Below are positions 52,962 to 60,756 of a stretch of DNA of 64,000 bases, in pieces. The stretch is from Leptospira ryugenii (GTDB lineage Bacteria; Spirochaetota; Leptospiria; Leptospirales; Leptospiraceae). The translations under genes and the position numbers were made by a program. The stretch is from positions 124,001 to 188,000 of the forward strand of contig NZ_BFBB01000002.1 in NCBI RefSeq assembly GCF_003114855.1. The letters are read 5' to 3'. Numbering within the stretch: position 1 is the first letter of the stretch; each line of letters opens with the position of its first letter. The notes beneath the pieces were generated by a model. The model saw nothing but the letters and a program-made list of their open reading frames with translations, was not told the origin of the DNA and did no database searches.

Positions 52962-53766
52962 TATTCATGATTTCTTTCTGTTTCTTGCAGATCTTGTTAA
53001 GAATAGAAATCTTATTTTTGAATTGGCAAGACAAGACTTTAAGCAAAGATTTGCGAGCAACATACTTGGCGTAATCTGGGCGTTCGTCAATCCGTTGATT
53101 CAAGTATCGATCCTCTGGTTTGTGTTTAGCCTTGGCTTTAGGGCGCAACCAGTGGAGGATATACCTTATATATACTGGCTATTGGCTGGTTTTTTTCCTT
53201 GGTTGCATTTAAGCGAACTGATATTGTATGGAACAAACTCCATCGTGGAAAAGCCGTATCTAGTTAAGAAGATCGTATTTCGAGTCAGCACCCTTCCCAT
53301 TATTAAGATAATCTCCATTTCTTTCATTCATTTATTTTTTATTACATTTCTTAGTTTGCTCTTTGTCTGGATTAATGCGGGCGATAATCACATTTATAAA
53401 ATACAAATAATATATTTCATTTTTTGCACGATGGTTTTTAGTTTAGCTATTATCTGGATAACCTCGGCCGTAGTTGTGTTTGTGAGAGATATGAGTCAAA
53501 TTGTTGCAATTTCTATACAATTTGGCTTTTGGATTACGCCAATATTTTGGAGCCAAAAAATTTTACCTGAGAAATACCAATTCATCATTAGTTTAAATCC
53601 GGCAGCCTATATAGTCCAAGGCTATCGCGATTCTCTAATAGGCAGTGTATGGTTTTTTGAAAGGCAATTTGAAACCGTTTTTTTCTGGGGAATTACTTCC
53701 GTTTTACTCATCTTCGGTATGATTTTATTCAGAAGGATGAGAACTCACTTTGCGGATGTTATGTAA
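52945..53766 (+). CDS. wzm: ABC-2 type polysaccharide export permease (Wzm)
   Basis: 273 residues with six hydrophobic helices and the ABC-2 membrane signature (IYWLLAGFFPWLHLSELILYGTNSIVEK-type; key parts LAGFFPW and NSIVEKPYLVKK). An AGGA site lies just before the ATG. It is the membrane half of the O-antigen exporter that moves the finished glycan across the inner membrane. The ATP-binding subunit follows directly after the stop. Confidence 0.93.
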   Translation: MKLISDIHDFFLFLADLVKNRNLIFELARQDFKQRFASNILGVIWAFVNPLIQVSILWFVFSLGFRAQPVEDIPYIYWLLAGFFPWLHLSELILYGTNSIVEKPYLVKKIVFRVSTLPIIKIISISFIHLFFITFLSLLFVWINAGDNHIYKIQIIYFIFCTMVFSLAIIWITSAVVVFVRDMSQIVAISIQFGFWITPIFWSQKILPEKYQFIISLNPAAYIVQGYRDSLIGSVWFFERQFETVFFWGITSVLLIFGMILFRRMRTHFADVM

Positions 53767-55023
53767 ATGCAAGAAGTTATAAAAATCGAAAATATATCAA
53801 AGATGTTCAAGTTGTATCTTTCCAACTTGGATAGACTCAAAGAATCCTTAAATATATTTGGTAAAAAATATCACAAAGAATTCTTTGCTTTAAATGATAT
53901 AAACCTTTCCATCAAAAAGGGAGAAGCCGTTGCCATTATAGGTCAAAATGGTAGTGGTAAATCTACTCTCCTGAAGATTATCACTGGCATACTCTCGCCG
54001 AGTGCTGGCAATGTATCCGTAAAAGGACGTATATCCTCTCTTCTTGAACTCGGAACTGGATTTAATCCGGATTTAACAGGCCGAGAAAACATTTATTTTT
54101 ATGGTACGATAAACGGTATACCGAAAGATAAAATGTCCGAAAAAATAAATGATATTATTGAGTTTGCGGATATCGGAAAGTTCTTAGACCAGCCCGTTCG
54201 TTCCTATTCAAGTGGAATGTTTGTTAGATTGGCTTTTGCCTGTGCGATTCAAATAGATCCAGAGATTTTAATTGTAGATGAGGCTCTGGCAGTAGGTGAT
54301 ATGCGATTCGTTCAAAAATGTTTTCGAAAAATGCTTAGTTTCAAGGAGCGTGAGAAAACATTGATCTTAGTTACACATGATATGCCTTCAGTGATCGCCT
54401 TTTCATCGCGCGTTATATGGATCGAAGATGGAAAGATAATTAAAGATGGAGAGCCGAACTTAGTTGTAAGAGATTATGTGTCCAAAATGAGTTACTCACA
54501 AAAGTCAAATGTTGAGAATTCATTGATAAATGTGCATGGAGATCTTAAAATTGAGGAGTGTGAGTCATTTGGAGAAAAAGGAGCTGTCTTCACTTATGTT
54601 CATTTGGAGTTTGGTGATAGACCATACGATAGTCTAACAGAAGGTAATGAAATACTAAGATTTAGATTAAAATTGAAATCGCATAGTGAGCTTCCGAATC
54701 CTGGGATAGGTATACTTCTAAAAGATGAAAAAGGATATCCAGTCTTTGGAGTTAACAATTATGTTTACAATAGAAAAATCAGTCCGCTTAAAAATGGTGA
54801 TGAAATAGAAGTAGTTTATGAAGTATTGCTTCCTCGACTGAGAGTGGGTAAATATAGTTTTACGATAGCTCTATCAGATGGCGACCAGGAAAACCACGTT
54901 CAACATCACTTCATACATGATCTAATCACAATCAATTATATTTCCAAAGAGGATAGATACAAATTGGGAAGTTTACTTATACTCTCAGATGATGATTTTA
55001 GGATTAAGGTAGAGAAAAAATGA
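53767..55023 (+). CDS. wzt: ABC transporter ATP-binding protein (Wzt) with C-terminal glycan-recognition domain
   Basis: 418 residues. The N-terminal 240 residues form the ATPase: Walker A GQNGSGKST near 58, signature SYSSGM near 147, Walker B LIVDEALAVGD near 174 and the H-loop TH. From about 260 a beta-rich extension (VFTYVHLEFGDRPYD, LRVGKYSFTIAL) matches the Wzt-C domain, which in E. coli O9a binds the methyl-capped end of the glycan and licenses export. This supports a chain-length-controlled polymer. Its stop overlaps the methyltransferase start. Confidence 0.93.
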   Translation: MQEVIKIENISKMFKLYLSNLDRLKESLNIFGKKYHKEFFALNDINLSIKKGEAVAIIGQNGSGKSTLLKIITGILSPSAGNVSVKGRISSLLELGTGFNPDLTGRENIYFYGTINGIPKDKMSEKINDIIEFADIGKFLDQPVRSYSSGMFVRLAFACAIQIDPEILIVDEALAVGDMRFVQKCFRKMLSFKEREKTLILVTHDMPSVIAFSSRVIWIEDGKIIKDGEPNLVVRDYVSKMSYSQKSNVENSLINVHGDLKIEECESFGEKGAVFTYVHLEFGDRPYDSLTEGNEILRFRLKLKSHSELPNPGIGILLKDEKGYPVFGVNNYVYNRKISPLKNGDEIEVVYEVLLPRLRVGKYSFTIALSDGDQENHVQHHFIHDLITINYISKEDRYKLGSLLILSDDDFRIKVEKK

Positions 55024-55904
55024 AATATGATCTTACAGCTATAAATATTATCCCAAAAAGATTAGTTAGTCCTGAATCATGGGTTAAACATCTACCCTTT
55101 GCTTATTATCTGATGCAACACGTCAGACCAGGTGTCCTTGTGGAGCTTGGAGTTCATACAGGAAATTCATTTTGTGCCTTCGCCGAAGCAGCAAGGATCT
55201 TTAACATAGATACAAAGTTTTACGGTGTCGATACTTTTGAAGGTGAAAAGCATGCAGGATTTTATGATACTTCCGTTTACGATGAGCTCAGCCATTATAC
55301 AAAGCTAAACTTCAATGAATCAGTGTCCCTATTGAAAATGAGATTTGAAGAGGCTGTCCATTATTTTACAGACAAATCTATCGATGTGCTTCATATCGAT
55401 GGTCTGCATACTTATGAGGCGGTAAAATCTGATTTTGATACTTGGTTACCAAAAATGAAACCCAATGGGATCATTTTATTTCATGATACACTTGTGAGAA
55501 GAGATGAATTTGGAGTCTGGAAACTTTGGTCCGAAATCAAAGATAATTATTACCATTCCTATGAATTTTCTTTCGGACACGGCTTAGGTGTTCTATTTTT
55601 GGGAGAAATACCCTTCGCGGATCATCTAAAAGAATTGGATAGAGATTTGAATATTCAAAATCTTTTTTTGCCAGCTGGTGAACGGAATGAATGGCATTTT
55701 CAATTTAAAAGGTGTGACATATTATACAAGGATCTCAAAAGAGAACACGAACAATTAAGGGATGTTGAACATGTCGAGGTAAGGGCCCAAAGAGATGAGG
55801 CGCAGGCAGTGATTAAGGAATTAAGAAGTCGCATATCATTTAAGATATACTATATTCCATTTATTATTTCCGCAAAGGTAAAGAAATTTTTCGGACTCAA
55901 GTAA
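55020..55904 (+). CDS. SAM-dependent methyltransferase with C-terminal coiled coil
   Basis: 294 residues. Residues 1-230 form a class I methyltransferase (VELGVHTGNSFCAF near 40, GVDTFEGE near 73, LHIDGLHTYEAV near 122, FHDT near 152), of the Methyltransf_24 type. The last 60 residues contain a heptad-rich helix (LKREHEQLRDVEHVEVRAQRDEAQ) and a basic amphipathic tail. In the ABC-dependent O9a system the chain terminator WbdD has a methyltransferase followed by a coiled coil that sets chain length; a similar role here is inference. It starts within the Wzt stop (ATGA). Confidence 0.8.
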   Translation: MKYDLTAINIIPKRLVSPESWVKHLPFAYYLMQHVRPGVLVELGVHTGNSFCAFAEAARIFNIDTKFYGVDTFEGEKHAGFYDTSVYDELSHYTKLNFNESVSLLKMRFEEAVHYFTDKSIDVLHIDGLHTYEAVKSDFDTWLPKMKPNGIILFHDTLVRRDEFGVWKLWSEIKDNYYHSYEFSFGHGLGVLFLGEIPFADHLKELDRDLNIQNLFLPAGERNEWHFQFKRCDILYKDLKREHEQLRDVEHVEVRAQRDEAQAVIKELRSRISFKIYYIPFIISAKVKKFFGLK

Positions 55905-55911
55905 CTCCTAG

Positions 55912-57435
55912 TTGGCTTTTAAGATGTTAAAGATAGTTAAGAAATTATTTGCCTTCATATTTAAGTTGGGTTTTTTGAAATCGCTTTGGTTTCGTTTGAG
56001 CGATTTAATGGCATCTAATGTAAGTTATCATAGTAGACAACATCTTGATTTGAATGCAGTCGTTTTTCAGAGTTATGATGTCTTTGAGCAGTTCATTAAA
56101 AAGGTATTCTTCCCAGAGCATAAGAATATTTTATTTAATTTAAAACCCTTTTTTTTAAATCTAATCGGTATCTATTCTAGGGAAGCGAAGAGTCCACTTC
56201 AATTGCATAAAGATTTAGTAAGTCTATTGCTTGGAAACGAATCCAAAATTGGGAAGAAATTTTCAATTCCTGATGTGGTGACATCTGATCCAGTGAAGAG
56301 AAAGAAGATTCTCTTTGTCTCCAATATGTTTCCTTCTGTGTTACATGGTGGAGGCCTAAGAATCTTCGATATCATTTTCCACCTATCAAAGGATCACGAC
56401 ATCTATTTGCTCTCTAGCTTTTTCCCGGAAAACGATAAAGAATCATTTTCATATATCAAAGATAAGCTCAAAGGCCACTTTTTCTTTCATATTGGAGACA
56501 TTAAAGTTGAGTATTTTCGAAAATGGGTAAAACAGAATCCCAATGAGATCAAAGATTTTGACGCAATTTTTTTAGAGTATCATAAATCTTTAGATCTACT
56601 AGAGACCTTAAGACCTTACGGAAAACGGATCATATTTACTTATATGGAGTGTTTATCGTTATCGTACTATTTAAGGTTCGTGCAAACAGAAAATTGGTCA
56701 AAACGTTACTTTGCAGATGATTTAGAATTGTTTATTCGGTATGCCCTGCTTGAGAAGTATGCACTTGAGGTCTGTGACGAAGCCATTGCAGTAACGGACC
56801 ATGATGCCGATTTTATTGCAAAATTTTCTCCCTTACGTCCCAAGGTAATAAATCATTGCGTTTCCGATTTTTCGATTTGGAATCGATTGGAGACTGCGAA
56901 GTTTACACCAATAAATAATTCTGTCTTATTTTTAGGAAATTTCTTTCATCCTCCAAATGTAGACGGAATTTTTTGGTATATACAGAATGTCCATCCAATT
57001 GTAAAAAGATATATACCCGATTATAAGCTGTTAGTCGTCGGTGCTGGTAAAATTGAAAACTTAGCTGAAAAATGTAAAGATGATGCGTCTATTAAATTTA
57101 CAGGTTATGTTGAGGATATCGTTCCAGAGATACTTTCATCCACAATTTGTATCTCACCTCTTATTTCCGGTGCAGGCTTGCGTGGAAAGGTAAACCAATA
57201 TTCAGCATGCAAAAAAGCTTCGGTCAATACTTCTATAGGATTGAAAGGTCTGCCATATACTCATAATAAGGATACGCTCATGGCCGATACCCCAGATGAT
57301 TTTGCAAAGGGAGTTGTGAAACTGCTGAGCGATGCTGATTTCAGAATATTTATCCAGACCCATGCATACAAAATCGCGAAAGAACACTTTTCATGGGAGA
57401 GTAAAATCCGAGAAATAGAGAGCTTAATTTCGTAA
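55912..57435 (+). CDS. GT4-family glycosyltransferase
   Basis: 507 residues. The C-terminal GT-B domain is clear from about 340: FLGNFFHPPNVDG, LLVVGAG, FTGYVEDI and the GAGLRGKV loop that binds the sugar nucleotide. The N-terminal domain from about 100 has GGGLRIFDI. Before it lies a unique region of about 100 residues rich in aromatics and basic residues. The start may be the TTG at 55912 or the ATG at 55924. Probably adds a sugar of the O-antigen repeat; donor unknown. It overlaps the next gene by one base. Confidence 0.85.
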   Translation: MAFKMLKIVKKLFAFIFKLGFLKSLWFRLSDLMASNVSYHSRQHLDLNAVVFQSYDVFEQFIKKVFFPEHKNILFNLKPFFLNLIGIYSREAKSPLQLHKDLVSLLLGNESKIGKKFSIPDVVTSDPVKRKKILFVSNMFPSVLHGGGLRIFDIIFHLSKDHDIYLLSSFFPENDKESFSYIKDKLKGHFFFHIGDIKVEYFRKWVKQNPNEIKDFDAIFLEYHKSLDLLETLRPYGKRIIFTYMECLSLSYYLRFVQTENWSKRYFADDLELFIRYALLEKYALEVCDEAIAVTDHDADFIAKFSPLRPKVINHCVSDFSIWNRLETAKFTPINNSVLFLGNFFHPPNVDGIFWYIQNVHPIVKRYIPDYKLLVVGAGKIENLAEKCKDDASIKFTGYVEDIVPEILSSTICISPLISGAGLRGKVNQYSACKKASVNTSIGLKGLPYTHNKDTLMADTPDDFAKGVVKLLSDADFRIFIQTHAYKIAKEHFSWESKIREIESLIS

Positions 57436-58196
57436 TGAGTATTTACGGAATTTATTTGCAATATGCAAATAAAAACAAAGAGTCGGGTGAGGATATTTTT
57501 CGAAATCTCTTATACAAGATTACTGGCTCAGTCGTTCCAGTTATAGTCGTCGATAACCAGCTAACGAAATCAAGTAAAGATTTTCGAATAATTAAAGGAA
57601 ATAATAAATTTCGAGAGTTTTCTGGTTACCAAGTCGGATTAGAATACTTAAGATCAGAAAACCGTCTCAATGATGAGACGGTTTTATTTTTTGCGAATGA
57701 TACTTTTAATGTTAATTATTCAGGCTCAGAGTATTTGAATTTGTTTCTGCATAAAAGTAGCATAAGAAGCTGTCTACGAGGTGATTTTGTCGGTTACGTT
57801 GACAGACTGGATCAAGATGTTGCCATCGGAGAATGGAAAGGAAAGTATTGGGTTCGAACGAGTCTTTTTTCCATTGGCTATCAAAATCTTAAGAAAATTT
57901 TACCATTTGGTAAAGGGTTCATGATAGAAAACGTATTTTCTCTGAAAAACCTAGAGTTTTTTTCAGAGAACAAAACCATATCAGAGAATTATAAAAAGTT
58001 TTTGTTGAGATGGTTGTTTGGTGAGGAAACTGATTTTCCATTTCAGGACAAATGGCACTCTGCAAAAAGATTAAATAAAGAGAACAAGGCCGCTTTTATA
58101 GAAAAGGCTAAATGTATTTTTTCTGAATTTATTTTAACTCAAAATGCAAAGGCTATGGGTGTTCCAATATGGGACATCAGAAGTATTTCGAAATAG
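57435..58196 (+). CDS. unknown protein of the polysaccharide locus, GT-A-like
   Basis: 253 residues, no signal or membrane segment. The N-terminal part (PVIVVDNQ near 35, GYQVGLEYLR near 65, ETVLFFANDTF near 80) resembles a GT-A fold of the GT2 type, where a short acidic motif binds the metal and donor, but no clean DxD is present; FANDTF is the closest. The remaining part has no recognised family. A perfect 12-base hairpin with a T run lies within codons about 75-88. It starts one base into the GT4 gene stop and is followed by the MBOAT gene four bases later. Confidence 0.65.
   Translation: MSIYGIYLQYANKNKESGEDIFRNLLYKITGSVVPVIVVDNQLTKSSKDFRIIKGNNKFREFSGYQVGLEYLRSENRLNDETVLFFANDTFNVNYSGSEYLNLFLHKSSIRSCLRGDFVGYVDRLDQDVAIGEWKGKYWVRTSLFSIGYQNLKKILPFGKGFMIENVFSLKNLEFFSENKTISENYKKFLLRWLFGEETDFPFQDKWHSAKRLNKENKAAFIEKAKCIFSEFILTQNAKAMGVPIWDIRSISK
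57658..57692 (+). terminator. intrinsic-terminator-like hairpin inside a gene
   Basis: AAAACCGTCTCA (57658-57669), loop ATGA, TGAGACGGTTTT (57674-57685), followed by ATTTTTT. The stem is perfect over 12 bases and the T run follows at once, the form of a strong Rho-independent terminator, yet it lies within the reading frame of the gene at 57435-58196, about 220 bases from its start. Confidence 0.6.
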
Positions 58197-58199
58197 TAT

Positions 58200-59609
58200 A
58201 TGTTATTTAGCTCAATTTACTTTTTGTTCAGGTATTTGCCGATCGTCGTATTCTTTTATTTTACAACGAAGAAATCGTTTCAGAATATTTTTCTTTTGTT
58301 GGCAAGTCTCTTTTTTTATGCTTGGGGTGGGCCAAAATTTGCACTCTTGATGGTTGCATCCATTGTAGGAAATTACTTTTTTGGTTTGTTGCTTGGTCGA
58401 AAAAAAAGCAGAGCAATTCTTATTCTGGCGGTCGCTACAAATTTGTTATTACTTTTCTTCTTTAAATACCTAAGCTTTTTTACATCCCAATTAAATTCGC
58501 TGATACCTCTCCCAGATAGATTTTATGCATTTAGCCAAGCAATTATTTTACCCATAGGAATTTCATTTTTTACATTCCAAGCAATGTCGTATTGCATCGA
58601 CATTTACCAAGACAAAGTAGTACCGCAGAAAAATTTCATCAACTTGGCTCTTTATATTTCGTTTTTTCCTCAGTTGATCGCAGGTCCAATCGTCCGATAC
58701 ATAGATATTAACAAAGAGATAGAGGAAAGAGAGGAGACGTTCAAAGATTTTCAAGAAGGCTTAGAACGATTTATCATCGGTCTCTCGAAAAAAGTTTTGA
58801 TTGCGAATGTATTTGCAAAGGTAGCAGATAGAGCCTTCGGAATACCTCTTGGAGAGCAAGAATTTCTCTATTCTTTAATAGGGGCCTTTGCTTATACTTT
58901 TCAGATATTTTTTGATTTTTCAGGTTACTCAGATATGGCGATCGGCTTAGGCCGGATGTTCGGTTTTCATTTTCAAGAGAACTTTCGTTATCCTTATTCT
59001 GCTTTAAGCATGAAGGAATTTTGGAGAAGATGGCACATTTCGCTGTCTACCTGGTTTAGAGATTACCTCTACATTCCCTTAGGTGGAAATCGCGGAAATA
59101 TAGTTTCTACAGGTTTTAATCTGCTATTAGTCTTTACACTTTGCGGTTTATGGCACGGTGCAAATTGGACCTTCCTCATATGGGGTCTTTGGCACGGTTT
59201 GTTTTTAGTTCTGGAGAGATCTACTTTTGGTGAGCTAATCACGAGAGCACCATTTTTTATCCAAAAAGTTTATACTATGTTTGTTATTGTCGTTGGTTGG
59301 ATTTTCTTTAGAGCAGAGTCATTAAGGTTGGCCATGGACTTTTTCTCTTCTTTTGGAATTTTCTCCAATAGTAGTTCAAGTTATACTCTCAGATATTTAG
59401 TTAGCAATGAAGTTGTGTTTATTTTTTTGATTTCAGTTTGTATATCAAGTGAAAGAATTGTGGAGAAAATACGAACGATTCTGGCAACTAGATTGAGCGA
59501 ATCTCTGGCATCCTTCTTAAGGTCAGCTTTTTTACTTGTACTATTATATCTTTCCTCAGCAAAACTAGCATTGGGAACTTATAATCCATTTATTTATTTT
59601 AGATTTTAA
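58200..59609 (+). CDS. MBOAT-family O-acyltransferase (AlgI-like)
   Basis: 469 residues with about ten membrane helices. The MBOAT signature is complete: FDFSGYSDMAIGLG near 240, WRRWHISLSTWFRDYLYIPLGG near 275, and the histidine-bearing LWHGANWTFLIWG near 317. AlgI-type enzymes pass acetyl groups across the membrane to a partner that acetylates the sugar. The partner gene follows directly. It begins four bases after the previous stop, so translation is coupled. Confidence 0.92.
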   Translation: MLFSSIYFLFRYLPIVVFFYFTTKKSFQNIFLLLASLFFYAWGGPKFALLMVASIVGNYFFGLLLGRKKSRAILILAVATNLLLLFFFKYLSFFTSQLNSLIPLPDRFYAFSQAIILPIGISFFTFQAMSYCIDIYQDKVVPQKNFINLALYISFFPQLIAGPIVRYIDINKEIEEREETFKDFQEGLERFIIGLSKKVLIANVFAKVADRAFGIPLGEQEFLYSLIGAFAYTFQIFFDFSGYSDMAIGLGRMFGFHFQENFRYPYSALSMKEFWRRWHISLSTWFRDYLYIPLGGNRGNIVSTGFNLLLVFTLCGLWHGANWTFLIWGLWHGLFLVLERSTFGELITRAPFFIQKVYTMFVIVVGWIFFRAESLRLAMDFFSSFGIFSNSSSSYTLRYLVSNEVVFIFLISVCISSERIVEKIRTILATRLSESLASFLRSAFLLVLLYLSSAKLALGTYNPFIYFRF

Positions 59610-59619
59610 GTCTAACTTT

Positions 59620-60735
59620 ATGATTCAGAAATTCTTTGTTACTCTTGTTTGTGCATTTTTGACGTTGCCGTTGATCAATGAATTTATAAGCATTGAGCCT
59701 CAGATTGTGCTTACTGAAAATAGACAAACGGCGGATGTACCCAAATTTAACGGAAGCTATACTCAGTATATTCGAGAAATTGAATCTTATTATAATGATC
59801 ATTTCGGATTTCGTAATTTTTTGGTTTTCTCAGCAAATCTGATAACCTTAAAAGTTTTTAACGAATCTTCGACTGATAAAGTAATCATTGGTAAATCTGG
59901 TTGGATTTTTTTTGCAGGAGAGCAGGAAGAATTTCACAAAAAAGAGAAAATTATAAATATTGAAAACATTTTACAAGGTTTGCTTCACTGGAAAAATAAA
60001 TTCGAAAATCTTAATATTCCTTTTATTTTCTTCATTGCTCCAGACAAACAAACAGTGTATCCAGAGTATCTGAAGTATCCTCAAGCAGAGTGGAAACAAG
60101 TAAAAAGTTTAGAAATCTATAATACCCAAATCCAAAAAGAGCTTGGAAGCACGTTTATAAACACACTTCCCTTGTTGAATGATGCAAAAGGAAAGGGAAA
60201 AAAATTATATTTCAAAGCTGATTCCCACTGGAATGATATTGCAGCATTCGAGGTATACGAGAGAGTCATGGATGCCTTATTGTTAGATAAAAACCTAGCA
60301 AATATTCAAAAACTCAAGTTGCAGGATTGTAAAGTAGAGAGAAGATTGTACACAGGTGATCTTGTTCGCATTTTTTGGGGAATTGGAAGGCTTTATGATG
60401 AATTTGAATTCTTTATTGATGTGCCATCTAAAGATTTCATTAAAGTTACTCCTTTTATTGATCACTACAAAGATGTTCCCATTACAAAAGAATTCTATGT
60501 AGCGGAGAATCATTCGAAATTAAATACACGAAACCAAAAAACACTATTGGCGGTTAGAGACTCCCAATTTATCCCCATGATTCCCTTGTTTGCTGAATCG
60601 TTTTCAAAGGTTATACTCATCAATGTGTGGGAAGACAATGCATCGATAGAAAGAATAATAGCATTGGAAAAGCCAGATGCAGTACTGTTTGAAAGCGTAG
60701 AGAGAGGTCTTATACCTTTCCTAAAAAAGTTATAA
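59620..60735 (+). CDS. AlgJ/AlgX-like SGNH acetyltransferase
   Basis: 371 residues with an N-terminal signal or anchor (FFVTLVCAFLTLPLI). Typical motifs are NDHFGFR near 60, GKSGWIFF near 90, the DSHWND segment with the catalytic aspartate and histidine near 200, and a serine in RDSQF near 313. These match the D-x-H and serine triad of AlgJ/AlgX. With the MBOAT partner upstream it probably O-acetylates the polysaccharide in the periplasm. It starts 11 bases after the MBOAT stop. Confidence 0.85.
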   Translation: MIQKFFVTLVCAFLTLPLINEFISIEPQIVLTENRQTADVPKFNGSYTQYIREIESYYNDHFGFRNFLVFSANLITLKVFNESSTDKVIIGKSGWIFFAGEQEEFHKKEKIINIENILQGLLHWKNKFENLNIPFIFFIAPDKQTVYPEYLKYPQAEWKQVKSLEIYNTQIQKELGSTFINTLPLLNDAKGKGKKLYFKADSHWNDIAAFEVYERVMDALLLDKNLANIQKLKLQDCKVERRLYTGDLVRIFWGIGRLYDEFEFFIDVPSKDFIKVTPFIDHYKDVPITKEFYVAENHSKLNTRNQKTLLAVRDSQFIPMIPLFAESFSKVILINVWEDNASIERIIALEKPDAVLFESVERGLIPFLKKL

Positions 60736-60756
60736 GTTTAAATTTTTGATTCAACC

